Below, piece by piece: positions 9,401 to 19,000 of a stretch of DNA of 26,184 nucleotides. This DNA comes from a virus: positions 3,521 through 29,704 of IMG/VR virus record IMGVR_UViG_3300000116_000124; one strand, given 5' to 3'. The position numbers were made by a program, and so were the translations under genes. Each line of letters begins with the position of its first letter. The first letter of the stretch is position 1. The notes below the pieces were generated by a model, which was not told the DNA's origin, ran no database searches, and worked only from the letters and a program-made list of their open reading frames with translations.

Positions 9401-11254
9401 TTACCAGGTATGAAATTAGTAACAGCAGGTGGAAGAACTTATTTTATAAATAATATATTAAATTACACTCAATTTGAAATATCTCAAAATGCTGCCGCTA
9501 CTGAAGGTACTGGTAGTGGGACAAGCAGTGACCCATATGTTGGCGTTGCTACAGAGTTTTCTACATTGTCGTCACCTGTAAACACTACTACTCTTATAAC
9601 TGACAACGCTAATAAAGTACCACCAGGTCTAAATGAGGTAACTCCAGTTCAACAAAGTTACTCTACTAGTGATGTTCAATTAATACCTAGATATGCTTTT
9701 TCTAACAAATGGTCTGTAACTTCTGGAGATCCTTATAATACTACTAATATAGCATCTATGCCTATATTTCCAGGTACTCAATTTAGTAAGGTGCAATCTA
9801 TAGGAAATTTTGAAAATTTATTTCCTAGGGCAAGCTACAATGGTCTTTACAATGCTGATGCAGATCCTCCAACAGCGACTATTGAAAATCAATTTGATAT
9901 AGGTGAAAGATCAGGATTAGCCAAGCCAACAGCAGAAAAAGAAACTATTGCAGCTCTTTACGAAACAACTCCTGTAAAATCAGAATTAGATATATACTAT
10001 GAAACTAGTACGTCTGGAACTGTAAATGACTTAAACAGCCTTGTAAGAGACAATTTAATAGTACCTCAATTATTAGTTAAATATCCAGATAACTCAGCTG
10101 CTAACTTTGTAGGTGGTACAGACATAGGAATAATATCTGTAGACGAGAGTTTAGATTTTACAACAACGCCAACTTTACAAAAATTTCAAATAGTAGATAG
10201 TGAAGGCGGTTTAATTACTTATACCAATGCGGAAAAATTTGGTATAACAACTGCTTTATATGGAGATGGTGCTAGCGTGAGTGGGACTCCTTATACTGTA
10301 TCTCAATCAGCAGATGCAACAGAACAAGGTAATTCTGTTTATTTAATAAAAGCTACAGCAAATAACTCTTTTTATAGTGGATCTAATGCTAATCAAAATG
10401 TTATTGATTTTAATATTACTTTTGATTTTTTACAATTTGGCGTATTACCTATAAATTATTCTATACCAGTAGAAACTAATGTGCAAAATATAGCTCCTCT
10501 TAAAAATACAGCTTTCGTAAATCAACCAACTGTTGAATATGTATTTTTCCCAGGTGATGGCGCAGATCCAGCGCCAAGACAACCTACCTCTGTCCCGGGA
10601 GCTCCATCTACGTGGACTAATACAAATGGTAATAACACTAGTTTATCGCAATCGACCAATGGTGGAAATGCTAATAACGTTAGCGCTGGAGAAGAATTAA
10701 GCTGGAGTATATGGATAGATGCTAATAACAATGGAGTATACGTGAATGCTACTCAAAACCCAATACAAGATTTAGATTTAACAATATCAGTTCCAACTAC
10801 AAACTCTCCTAATGCTAAAACACAAAGAGTTTTTAATGTTGGTCAAGTTTCTAGTACTTATAGAAATACAACTATAGGTGTTCAAATTAAAGCTATAGAT
10901 CAAAATGGAAATGGATTAGCAACAGTTGTTAGTAGCTTTAAAGTTAGAATTATAACTCCTAGTTATAAATTATTAAAATATAGAGATGGAACAGTAACTT
11001 CTGGAGCTAACTACCCTTGGGGTTTATTATACAACGGTGGAAATGTTAATGTTCCTTTCCCAAGTCCGCTACCTCCAAGCGGAGCTCAATATGGAAGTGG
11101 CCAAGGTATGGCAGGTGTTATGACTAGCTCTACAGGTGATATTACTTTAACATCTGTAGGAACAGGGTTTAACATAGGTGATATTATTGGAGCAGGAACA
11201 GGTAATTTTCCAGGGAGTATAAATCCTTTATATACCGTGCAGTTAGATACATAG
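6407..11254 (+). CDS. Large tail stabilisation protein, P22 gp10-like N-terminus
   Basis: 1615 residues. The N-terminal signature TKSKMNKDLDARLI..DEYRDGVNI followed by DDVGALENILGN (residues 11-53) is the hallmark, in my experience, of phage stabilisation/tail-hub-type proteins related to P22 gp10 and found in crAss-like and marine podoviruses. The rest is rich in beta-strand, Asn, Ser, Thr and Gly, with aromatic residues typical of a repeated beta architecture, and has very few cysteines. A strongly Asn/Ser/Pro-rich stretch lies around residues 1385-1450. Such proteins plug or stabilise the tail base under the portal. It follows ring protein 2 by 4 nt. The C-terminal 300 residues look Ig- or fibre-like and could face outward. 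The N-terminal assignment is more secure than any role for the large C-terminal part. Confidence 0.74.
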   Translation: MQNRFQHTFTKSKMNKDLDARLIANDEYRDGVNISVSRAEADDVGALENILGNSLISSIASSSPFLMQTIGWYFNPDNDKLYLFDTNYQDNSNDQISSFAPVGSLHRIIVVDPAAQTFSVIVQGRFLNFSWNSPILDIAILENLMFWTDFRNQPRVINIKTAEANTTYYNNEDHVSVAKYYPYKPIQLTNEQVGKAGWINDNNTYESAFDGLNIYNFFLVAKSGTPTWGVSVAFEKIIGNISYDSNGDLKTFAPNIGLQGYVKGADNNLWDFKVANVEVDPTGSTYPSPYNGGYKISIDRDLSNALALGAGDGGAPTDPSKLLYLIDQTSKNVSSPWLDEDQVKLEVKTVSSSVGGLLVYSNTAGAPFAQALYAKGTNTQAAGLGTDVFKILNHFPKNDNPTGTAPLLNSTGFPRIMSPKLDPLDYYVVTGLVPVDGSGSSGTLGFSISKLSGFVDGELTSIAPNTILAGGDLISIHWPNKFYNYEFPGDSNFLKEKFVRFAYRFKYDDGQYSLISPFTQSVFIPKQKGYFLKKIGKQKTTGISENNYVPQENTFGENTINDFMVNEITQSTLKISTEYNVNQLADKLKVSEIDILYKESDTNNIMVVETLKVTDSSITQNSSKFIEYVYQSRKPIKTLRSAETTRVYDLVPTRAKTLSSAGNRIIYGNFFDRPTSPLGLTFFACANQKFTPATTTQVNRSTGGNQYNQSPFLPNKYSNVSYPNSSLKQNRNYQVGIVLQDRYGRSSDVILSNFSETNFTLRTGSYKEDPLTFFGSTLFHEYLPSVISPLTPYAEITQSNKVYSGIVNWPGDSLKVLFVEQVPRSVTGVSGYPGLYKDPFVTSTMANATISPGSYIDVPTGGIVDSVQPGMEVFWTIGLTEYSAFVQSVIVLNNATTNRINLVNDAGGSVGAQGDNIIPAFPNTSVFEFYEVNNPIGWYSYKIVVKQTEQDYYNVYLPSLLDGAPVIKPFSLNVHFTINSNVANMQPIGDMEYLTFPLLPGMKLVTAGGRTYFINNILNYTQFEISQNAAATEGTGSGTSSDPYVGVATEFSTLSSPVNTTTLITDNANKVPPGLNEVTPVQQSYSTSDVQLIPRYAFSNKWSVTSGDPYNTTNIASMPIFPGTQFSKVQSIGNFENLFPRASYNGLYNADADPPTATIENQFDIGERSGLAKPTAEKETIAALYETTPVKSELDIYYETSTSGTVNDLNSLVRDNLIVPQLLVKYPDNSAANFVGGTDIGIISVDESLDFTTTPTLQKFQIVDSEGGLITYTNAEKFGITTALYGDGASVSGTPYTVSQSADATEQGNSVYLIKATANNSFYSGSNANQNVIDFNITFDFLQFGVLPINYSIPVETNVQNIAPLKNTAFVNQPTVEYVFFPGDGADPAPRQPTSVPGAPSTWTNTNGNNTSLSQSTNGGNANNVSAGEELSWSIWIDANNNGVYVNATQNPIQDLDLTISVPTTNSPNAKTQRVFNVGQVSSTYRNTTIGVQIKAIDQNGNGLATVVSSFKVRIITPSYKLLKYRDGTVTSGANYPWGLLYNGGNVNVPFPSPLPPSGAQYGSGQGMAGVMTSSTGDITLTSVGTGFNIGDIIGAGTGNFPGSINPLYTVQLDT

Positions 11255-11269
11255 TAAAAAACATTAAAA

Positions 11270-11284
11270 AACAAGTGATTATAA
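11270..11284 (+). repeat. 15-bp motif AACAAGTGATTATAA, copy 2
   Basis: Exact copy of 4382-4396, here ending 3 nt before the start codon of the 642-aa tail gene in a 33-nt intergenic gap. It is a possible promoter or leader element. Bacteroidota housekeeping promoters (TTTG / TAnnTTTG) are not obvious in it. Confidence 0.5.
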
Positions 11285-11287
11285 ATT

Positions 11288-13216
11288 ATGGCAAATACAT
11301 TACCTTTAATTGAAGTAGAATTTTTTAACTGTATGTGGAATAAAAGAATATTAACTCCACAACCAAACAAGCAAACTAATGCAGTGACTGTTCCTGGTAG
11401 CACAGGTATGGCTGCTACTAATGTATATCCATTAAATAATGTATACGCACCTCCTTTAACTTATGTTAATTCTGGTACAAATAAATTTCCTACACTTCCT
11501 TATACTGAGAGTAGTACAACCGCATTAAGTGGATCTGTTGTTAAAGAAAACACATATATAGAAGAGTCTAGAATTAGAGGTGGATACAACAATGTTCAAA
11601 TGGACTTGGGCGCTAGAGCTTACTTAAATGAGGATGAGCCGCTGCAACAACATAGATTAAACACTTTAATATATTCAGGTGTATTTAACTCTTTAACAGG
11701 TATAAACAGAACCAATGAGTTTCCTGTAGGAACAAATATAACTAGATCAGCGAATCCACAATACAATAGTATACAAAAAATATACGCAGAAGAAAACAAC
11801 TTAGTTGTTCTTCAAGAAGACAAGTGTAGTAGGTGCTTGATAGACAAAAACGCTATATACAATGCTGAAGGTGGTGGTAGTGTAACTACTACAAATCAAG
11901 TTTTAGGTGAGATAATTCCTTATACTGGAGAATATGGAATAAGTAAAAACCCAGAAAGCTTTGCTATATATGCCTATAGAAAATATTTTGTAGATAGACA
12001 TAGAAACGCTGTTCTTAGACTATCTGGTGATGGCGTGACTGAAATATCTGAATACGGAATGAGAGATTATTTTAGAGATCAATTAACTCCTTTAACTGAT
12101 AATTATACTAATACTTATACTAAAATACTTTCTGGCGTAGCTGGGATTGATTCTAGTACTGCCTCAACGTCTATAATTGGTATGGGTTCTAGCAGTACAA
12201 TGGGTTTAAGTATTAATTATTTTTTAGGAGCTGAAGTATATTGGAGATCCAGCAGCACTTCTTCATGGGTAGACACAACGGCAAAAGTTACTGGAATTGG
12301 TAACCTGGCGCCAACTATCGCAGGAACAGGATCAATTTTTTTAGATAAAATACTAGACCCTACCTTTTTTGCTTCTGGTAACGTTAATGAAATTAAGTTA
12401 GTTGGCAGATATAGAAGTAGAATTCCAGCGGGTTATGATATATACAACAAACAGTATGTTCTTTCGATACAACCAAATAAAACTATTGAAGACTCTACTA
12501 ACGGAAATTTAAGAAGAGATTTTACTTATTACACTGTAGGTTTTGATGAAGCTATAAACGGTTGGCCTAGTTTTTACACTTATAGACCAGCTCAAATAGG
12601 TAGTTTAAAAAATACTTATTACACTTCTAATAATTACGATTGGAATGGTAGTGGTAATTCTACTTTAGGAGTTTTTCAACATTACAATGACGCTGTACCA
12701 AGAGGTCAGTTTTATAGTATAGACAATCCTTCTACAGTAAGTATAGTTGCAAACTCCCAACCATCTCTGCAAAAAGCTTTTTTAACAATAGACTATGAAG
12801 GAGATAGTGGTTGGCAAGTCTCTTCAGTTGAATCTGACCAAACTGGCTCTAATAGAGTGTTAACACAAAACACGGGTGTTTGGAATGGTGATTGGAATTT
12901 TTTCAAAGATCAATCAACAATAATATATAGTTACGCTGCTGGTGCATATGATAGCTTAGGAAATATAGGGACAGCTGCAAACCCAGTTAATGCCCCTTTA
13001 CTGAGAGCTGGTTTTGACAGAAAAGAAAATAGATATGTTGCTAATTTTATAAATACATCAACAGCTAACAACGCGGAAGTATTATATGGTAATCAAATTT
13101 CTGGATTAAAAGGTTATTATTTAGATGTGACTTTATCAACTGATGGAATAACTAATCCAGGGGCAATGAAAGAGCTATACGCTGTAGGTTTAAGTTACAA
13201 CGTTTCAGCTAGGTAA
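11288..13216 (+). CDS. Tail protein (crAss-like tail/hub family)
   Basis: 642 residues. Recognisable segments are IEESRIRGGYNNVQMDLGARAYL (about 91-113), QQHRLNTLIYSGVFNS, IYAEENNLVVLQEDKCSRCLIDK (about 165-187) and EYGISKNPESFAIYAYRKYF followed by HRNAVLRLS and ISEYGMRDYFRD. I recall this pattern from tail proteins that sit next to the gp10-like stabilisation protein in marine and crAss-like phages, sometimes as one fused gene. The composition is beta-rich with Asp/Asn/Gly turns, which would fit a propeller or tube/hub subunit. It follows the 1615-aa gene by 33 nt, with no terminator between them. A CxxC pair at about residues 179-182 is unusual because cysteine is otherwise rare in these tail proteins. 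Exact role (hub, nozzle or muzzle) is not resolved. Confidence 0.68.
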   Translation: MANTLPLIEVEFFNCMWNKRILTPQPNKQTNAVTVPGSTGMAATNVYPLNNVYAPPLTYVNSGTNKFPTLPYTESSTTALSGSVVKENTYIEESRIRGGYNNVQMDLGARAYLNEDEPLQQHRLNTLIYSGVFNSLTGINRTNEFPVGTNITRSANPQYNSIQKIYAEENNLVVLQEDKCSRCLIDKNAIYNAEGGGSVTTTNQVLGEIIPYTGEYGISKNPESFAIYAYRKYFVDRHRNAVLRLSGDGVTEISEYGMRDYFRDQLTPLTDNYTNTYTKILSGVAGIDSSTASTSIIGMGSSSTMGLSINYFLGAEVYWRSSSTSSWVDTTAKVTGIGNLAPTIAGTGSIFLDKILDPTFFASGNVNEIKLVGRYRSRIPAGYDIYNKQYVLSIQPNKTIEDSTNGNLRRDFTYYTVGFDEAINGWPSFYTYRPAQIGSLKNTYYTSNNYDWNGSGNSTLGVFQHYNDAVPRGQFYSIDNPSTVSIVANSQPSLQKAFLTIDYEGDSGWQVSSVESDQTGSNRVLTQNTGVWNGDWNFFKDQSTIIYSYAAGAYDSLGNIGTAANPVNAPLLRAGFDRKENRYVANFINTSTANNAEVLYGNQISGLKGYYLDVTLSTDGITNPGAMKELYAVGLSYNVSAR

Positions 13217-13227
13217 AATTAAATTAA

Positions 13228-13629
13228 ATGAAAATAAGAAAATTAACAGAGTCTGATTACGAGACTTTAGAAAAGTGGTGGAAAGCCTGGAAATGGCCAC
13301 CAATAGAAAAAGATTTTTTACCAGAAAATGGAACTGGTGGATTTGTAATAGAAAAAGAAGGAGTAATGATAGTTGCTGGATTTGTTTATATAACTAATTC
13401 TAAGGCAGTTTTGTTAGAATGGATAGTATCTAACCCTGATTACAAAGAAAATGATAGAGACATGGCTATAACAGTTCTTATAACTTCTGTAGAAAAAATA
13501 GTTAAAGATTGGGGATATAATTATATATTTACAATTGGTAGAAATAAAAGTTTAATTAGCAAGCATAAAAAATTAGGATGGCAAGTAGATGAAAAGCCAT
13601 CTCACGAAATAGTAAAAAAATTAAAATAA
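13228..13629 (+). CDS. GNAT-like acetyltransferase-fold protein
   Basis: 133 residues. It has the order expected of a small GNAT fold: MKIRKLTESDYETLEKWWKAW at the N-terminus, strands GGFVIEKEGVMIVAGFVYI (37-55) and AVLLEWIVSNP (60-70), a long helix from about 75 to 95, then YIFTIGRNKSLISKHKKLGW (99-118). The final strand-helix part, where the second substrate usually lies, is well formed. The canonical acetyl-CoA loop (Q/R-x-x-G-x-G/A) is not seen before the long helix; NDRDMA occupies that place. It may therefore bind CoA differently or may have lost catalysis. The gene lies between tail and internal-virion genes, an odd place for a metabolic enzyme but one where I recall similar proteins in marine phages. 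It could modify a virion or host protein; the substrate is unknown. Confidence 0.68.
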   Translation: MKIRKLTESDYETLEKWWKAWKWPPIEKDFLPENGTGGFVIEKEGVMIVAGFVYITNSKAVLLEWIVSNPDYKENDRDMAITVLITSVEKIVKDWGYNYIFTIGRNKSLISKHKKLGWQVDEKPSHEIVKKLK

Positions 13630-13634
13630 AAAAT

Positions 13635-14321
13635 ATGGGAGTAGTAGCAGGAATAGCAATAGCTGGTGGTATAGCCGCAGCCGTAGGCGCAACGACTAAT
13701 GCTATAGCGGCTAATAAAGCTAAAAAAGCAATGAATGCTGAGGAGTTAAAAGCGGCTGAACAAAATGAAATATTAGCAGCGCTAGAAGCCGATAGACCGG
13801 TATTTAAAAATCCTTATGCAGACATGAAAAATCAGTTTCAAGATTTAGATAATCCCTATGCTAATCTAACTGTTGCAACTGAAGCCATGAAAATACAAGC
13901 TCAGCAAGCTGATCAAGCTTTAGCAAACAGTTTAGATGTAATGATGGAGACTGGGCAGGCTGCAGGTGGAGCAACTGCTTTAGCTCAAGCTGCGTTACAA
14001 AGTAAAAGAGGTATTGCTGCTAGTATCCAAGGTCAAGAAGCAAAAAACAAATCTATGGCTGCTGAAGGACAGGCTCAAGTTGCACTACAAAAAGCTCAAG
14101 GAGCTGCCAACTTAGATCAACTGAGAGCTAGAGGTAGTGAAATGGAACAACGAGATGCTATTGGTTTTCATGAAAAGAAAATGGACAGAGTTGCTGGCCT
14201 TGCTGATAACGCAGCACAAAACGCTCAAGATCAAAGAGCAGCTAGAGCTGCTGCAATAACTGGGATAGGAACGTCAGTAATACAAGGAGCTAGTATAGTA
14301 GCTAGTGGTATAAAACCTTAA
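13635..14321 (+). CDS. Internal virion protein, T7 gp14-like
   Basis: 228 residues. The first 30 residues (GVVAGIAIAGGIAAAVGATTNAIAA) are a Gly/Ala-rich hydrophobic segment able to span or insert in a membrane. The body is an Ala/Gln-rich amphipathic helix with a repeated FKNPYADM / LDNPYANLTVATEA pair (about 56-79), then LANSLDVMMETGQAAGGATALAQAALQSKRGIAASIQGQEA, a pattern I recall in T7 gp14-type internal or ejection proteins of marine podoviruses. The end is again small-residue hydrophobic (AAAITGIGTSVIQGASIVASGI). Such proteins are stored inside the capsid and ejected first, forming a pore in the outer membrane for DNA entry. It starts 5 nt after the GNAT-like gene and is followed closely by two more candidate ejected proteins, in keeping with the T7 gp14-gp15-gp16 layout. 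Confidence 0.7.
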   Translation: MGVVAGIAIAGGIAAAVGATTNAIAANKAKKAMNAEELKAAEQNEILAALEADRPVFKNPYADMKNQFQDLDNPYANLTVATEAMKIQAQQADQALANSLDVMMETGQAAGGATALAQAALQSKRGIAASIQGQEAKNKSMAAEGQAQVALQKAQGAANLDQLRARGSEMEQRDAIGFHEKKMDRVAGLADNAAQNAQDQRAARAAAITGIGTSVIQGASIVASGIKP

Positions 14322-14331
14322 TAAAATTATC

Positions 14332-16050
14332 ATGAGTTATAGAAACCCGCAAAGAATTATAAACAGAGAAACTGATGCTATATTGAATGGTGGTAGAGAT
14401 ATGGTAAACATTATAGCTAGAACTACTTCAGATATTAGAGCAAGTGTTAAGGCTCAAAAAGAAGAAAAACAAAGACTACTAGACATACAAGATGCGGAGC
14501 AGCAAAGTATGTATTCAAAAATGAATGAAGTAAGCTCTAGTGGTAGTGGTTGTTTAGATGGCAAAATAAAATCTTTTTGGAATGACAAAGTAGATCAAGT
14601 AGCTAAAATAAAAAACCAAATGCAAACGGGTGAGTGGGATGAGTTTGTACCTAATAGGCAAGCAGGAAATCAAATGATAGCCAACATAGATGGTTTAGTA
14701 GATAAATTTGGAAAGCAAGCTGGTGCTTTTGCTCAGCAAAGCTCCGCGTTTAGAGATGCTAAAAAAAACGGAAACTTATCTTCTACTGGCTCAATACAAA
14801 ATAAACAAGTATTAGAAGCCATTGGAAATAATGATTGTTTGGATATTGTTGAAAAAGAAGGCAATATATACTACTATAAGCCTGGTCAAACAGATGATGA
14901 CGGTAATGAGCTTACTATAGATGCAATGATAGAAGGTGGTAAAGGAGCCTTAGTCAATGGCAATGAAATGGTTTCTCAAATAGCTGGTGGGCAAGATATG
15001 TTTGAAACAATGTATAATCCTGGCGAAGGTTTGACGGCAATATACAATAATAATGCAGATCCTGAAAGTGGAGATAGTGAATTTGTAGAGACTGTTAAAT
15101 TAAAAAAAGGCGATGAATATCCTAAAGGTTCAGGAATATTTTTTAATAACATACCAGAAGGTAAAGAATACACTTATTCTTCTTTTAAAGAACAAGATGA
15201 AGAAGGCAATGATAATAAATCAAAAATATTAGATCAAATGTCTTCTAGTAAAGGTATGGATGTTATTATTGGAAACCCTAAAATGAATACAGTCTGGCAA
15301 GATGAAATACCTGATGGTGAATTAGTAGCTGATGAAAATGGAGTACAACCAGGAGGACAAGGTTATATAGAAACTTTTACTCCAAATAGTATAGCTTACT
15401 ATGCTAAGCAATTAAATATTCCACCTCAATTTCAACCTGATGGAAATAATTATGATTTTTTACAAAACAGTGCATGGAAAGAGTTTGCTACAGACATGGA
15501 TCCAGAAGAGCAAGCAGAAATAACTGATTATCAAGATAAAATAGCTAGATTATATTTAGCTCAAAAATCTTTTGATGAAAACGCTAAAAATTATGGCAAA
15601 GCACAGTTAATTCAAAAAAATAATATAATATCACCTCCGGTAACTAATGCTGATAAAAATAAAAATACACCATATCAGTTTGGGAAAGCAGCGGGTGATC
15701 AAATAAACACAAGACAAGCTGATTACGATAGAGTACATGTAGATACTATTAAGCTATTTGAAGGTGGTAAGTCTGATACTAACGCTATTAATGATTACAT
15801 AATGGGTGAATTAGATGGTTTTGTAATGGGTACGGAAATAGAAGGCGCTGATCCTAACGCATTATATACTGAAGACAACGTTAAAGTAAATCCAAGCAGA
15901 ATTAATACACCAGAGAAATTAGAAGAATTTATATTGTTAAATCAAGATATGAATAGAGAGGCTTTAGGTTATTTTAGAAAAAATCAAAAACCAGAAGAAA
16001 AAACTACAAAAAATAATAACAATAATCCAGCAGGGCTAAATCTACCTTAA
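14332..16050 (+). CDS. Internal/ejected virion protein candidate (572 aa)
   Basis: 572 residues, mostly hydrophilic. The N-terminal 170 residues are helical (RETDAILNGGRDMVNIIART.., a Lys/Glu/Gln-rich stretch, then DKFGKQAGAFAQQSSAFRDA). A Gly/Asp-rich, more compact domain follows from about 185 to 400, with Tyr/Trp-containing strands. The last 20 residues are Lys/Glu then poly-Asn, probably disordered. There is no membrane segment and no motif I can tie to an enzyme. Its place between the gp14-like protein and the giant protein, with 10 nt and 1 nt gaps, makes it the positional counterpart of T7 gp15, the middle internal-core protein. That assignment is by synteny, not by sequence. Confidence 0.62.
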   Translation: MSYRNPQRIINRETDAILNGGRDMVNIIARTTSDIRASVKAQKEEKQRLLDIQDAEQQSMYSKMNEVSSSGSGCLDGKIKSFWNDKVDQVAKIKNQMQTGEWDEFVPNRQAGNQMIANIDGLVDKFGKQAGAFAQQSSAFRDAKKNGNLSSTGSIQNKQVLEAIGNNDCLDIVEKEGNIYYYKPGQTDDDGNELTIDAMIEGGKGALVNGNEMVSQIAGGQDMFETMYNPGEGLTAIYNNNADPESGDSEFVETVKLKKGDEYPKGSGIFFNNIPEGKEYTYSSFKEQDEEGNDNKSKILDQMSSSKGMDVIIGNPKMNTVWQDEIPDGELVADENGVQPGGQGYIETFTPNSIAYYAKQLNIPPQFQPDGNNYDFLQNSAWKEFATDMDPEEQAEITDYQDKIARLYLAQKSFDENAKNYGKAQLIQKNNIISPPVTNADKNKNTPYQFGKAAGDQINTRQADYDRVHVDTIKLFEGGKSDTNAINDYIMGELDGFVMGTEIEGADPNALYTEDNVKVNPSRINTPEKLEEFILLNQDMNREALGYFRKNQKPEEKTTKNNNNNPAGLNLP

Positions 16051-16051
16051 T

Positions 16052-19000
16052 ATGCCATACACTATAGAGCAATTTGCAAAAGCAATAAGAGAGAAATACA
16101 ATGCCTATCAAGATGTTGATGATCAATCATTAGCTGACGCAATGATAGAGAAGTATCCAGAATATGCTGATCAAATAATTTCAGAGCCACCGCTTAAAGT
16201 TGAAGAAGCTATAAGTTATGAAACTGTTAATAATGATTTGGCAAAAGAAGAAAGTGAATTGTTTTCAGAAGCCAACGTTAGATTAGCTAACGATAAAGAA
16301 AAAGAGCTTAAAAAGCTTAGAGCAGAAGATGTAAAGTATAAAAAAGCAAGAGATAGATATAGACCTAAAGACTGGGACTATAAAGAAGTTTCTATTGAAG
16401 GTGAAGATGGTCAAGTAAAAACATATCCTTATGCAGAAATACACAATAGGTATGGTGATGTAAATGAATATATAAAAAGGTTTCAAGGCAAAGCTAAGCT
16501 TATAGATAACACTCCTGAAAATATAGTTAATGAAATAAACGATTTAAATAACCCAGAGCTACAAGAAAAATTAAAAAAATCTCAAGAAGAAAGGGTTAAC
16601 ACCATAAAAAGATTAGAAAAAGAAGAAGCTGATAGAATAAACAGTCAAGAAGATTTTTATGCTAGGAAAAATAACATTAATAAATTAGTAAGTGCTAAGA
16701 AACTTAGTCAAGATATTTCAAAAATAGATGATAATTCTGAAGAATCTATAAAAATATTAGGACAAGACATGTTTAGTAGCATAGAAAATAGACTAGACTC
16801 TGCTGCTGCTAATGCTATGGCAAATGACAGGATAGACGATGATTTTTTAAATACTTATTTTGATGCAAAAAATATAGGTATTACAAAAGCTAGAGAACTT
16901 TATAATAAATATAAAGAATATAAAGACAGTGATGGAGAATCTTTTGATGTAGACTACGTAAAAGCGCAAAGGCCAAACGCTATGGCTGCGGCTACTAGAA
17001 AAGCTAAAGAAAAAAATATGGAATTATTCTTTATTGATAATGATTATGATGAAGGAGATAGAAGAGTAGTTACAGAGTTTTTAGCTGATGAATTAGATGG
17101 ACCTGTTAGTGCACAAGAGTTAAGACAAGCTTATAAAGACTATAGAAAAGAAGATGAAGATCTTAAAGGTATTCCTGGCAAAGACTTTGGTACATTTGCA
17201 GCTAATAAACTTTTTGATAAAAAATATGAAGAAATAAATAATCTTAACAAAGGTATAAGCGAAGATGTTGAAATATATAAAAAAGAAAGTGATAAGTTTA
17301 AGTTTGATAATCAAAAATATATTTCAAAAGTAAATAGTATTAATGAGAAATTACAAGCACTAAAAGACAAAGGAATAAACTCTCAATCAACTCAATTAGA
17401 AATTGATGAATATAATGGCCTTATAGCTGATTATAATAAAGTCAAAACATCTATGAGCGAAAGTGGCTATTTTGAAGGAGAAGAAATACTTGCTAATCAA
17501 CTAAGGTCTATAAAAAATCGTAGTGAAGTTTTGATGGACAAGAGTGCTAAGCTAGATGATGTTGCTTTAGCAGGTGAAGTAGCTGTTAAAGATTTTAGTA
17601 ATTTTAATAGAATGCAGTTGCAGCTTGAAAAAGCTTTTATAGGCGGTGGTGCTATGTTAGGTTCTTCGTTAATTAAAGGGTTTTTTGAATTAGGTAAAAG
17701 TGAAGAAGAATTAGAATCTCCATTTTACCAAGATCTTAAAGCTATGAAAGGCGCTGCTGTTAATTACAATGAAGATTTAGGTGCACAATTAGAAGAAGAT
17801 TTTGTAGGTAATTTAACTACTGATGATGTTACAGGCGGTAATATAGGTTACTATATGTCTCAAATGTTTGCTAACAACTCCCCTTCTATATTGGCTACAG
17901 TTCCTATGTTGGCTAGTGGAGGCATTGGTGGTTTGCTTGTAGGTAGTGGTACTAGAATAGCAGGCGCTAAAGTTGCTCAAGCTGGCTTATCTAAAGCTGC
18001 TGGCAAATTAGCACAAGCATCTTTCTTTACAATGGGCTATGGTGGCAAACTATCTGACATGGAAATAGCAAACAAAAATGCTCAAGGACAGATAGATGGT
18101 TTAAATAAGGAATTAGAGAGTGAGGATCTTACAGCTTATGAAAGAATAGAAAAAGAAAAGCAAATAGACAATTTAAATCAAGTGTTATCTATACCTCAAT
18201 GGAAAAGAAGTACTAATGCTTTGTGGTCTGGAAGTGTTGAACTTCTTACTGAAAGGTTAGGTTCGCTTAGCTATATAACTAATTTAAATAAATTTTCTAC
18301 AGTAGCAGGAACTAAACCTTTTAAAAAATTAATGTACGGTGGTATGAATACATTGTACAACGTGGGTATAGAACTTGGTGAAGAAACCACAGCTCAAATA
18401 GCAGGTAATCTTGGAGACATAGTTTTACTAGATGAAGACAAAAGTATAGTAGATGGTATTGATAAAGATTTTTTAGCTAATACTGTTTTTACATCAATGA
18501 CAATACAAGGGCCAGGCATGGGTGGCAACATGTATAATATGTTTAAAGACGAGATGGCTACTCGATCAGAAAGAAAAACTACTAATAAAAGGAGAACAGA
18601 GTTTTATGAATTAACTTTAGACTTACAAGATAGAGCTAGTTTAACTAAAAAACAACAAAAAGAAAAAGTAGCTAGACAAAAAGAAATATTAGAAGCTGAA
18701 GCCTTTGATGATGTAAAAGCCACAAACAAATTAAATAGATTGTCTAAAGAAGAGCAACTTGCTTTATTTGACTTAAATAGACAAAGAAGGAAAAAACTTA
18801 GAGACTTAAGATCTGAAGGAGCCAAAGGCGATACTAAAACTGCTCAACAAAGAAAAAATCAATTAGTATCTGAGTATAAAAAAATTGATGATCAAAGAGA
18901 TAATTTACTTAATAAAAACAAAAGAAAAAACCAGAAAAAAGCAAAAGACAATGTTGACCCTGCTCAATATGAGTTCAATATAGGCATGAATGAGTTTTAC

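Noticed and set aside
11240-11300. A frameshift splitting one fused tail gene into the 1615-aa and 642-aa proteins
   Set aside because: A clear stop, a 33-nt gap with a leader motif and a good start with a plausible N-terminus (MANTLPLIEVEFF) point to two separate genes.
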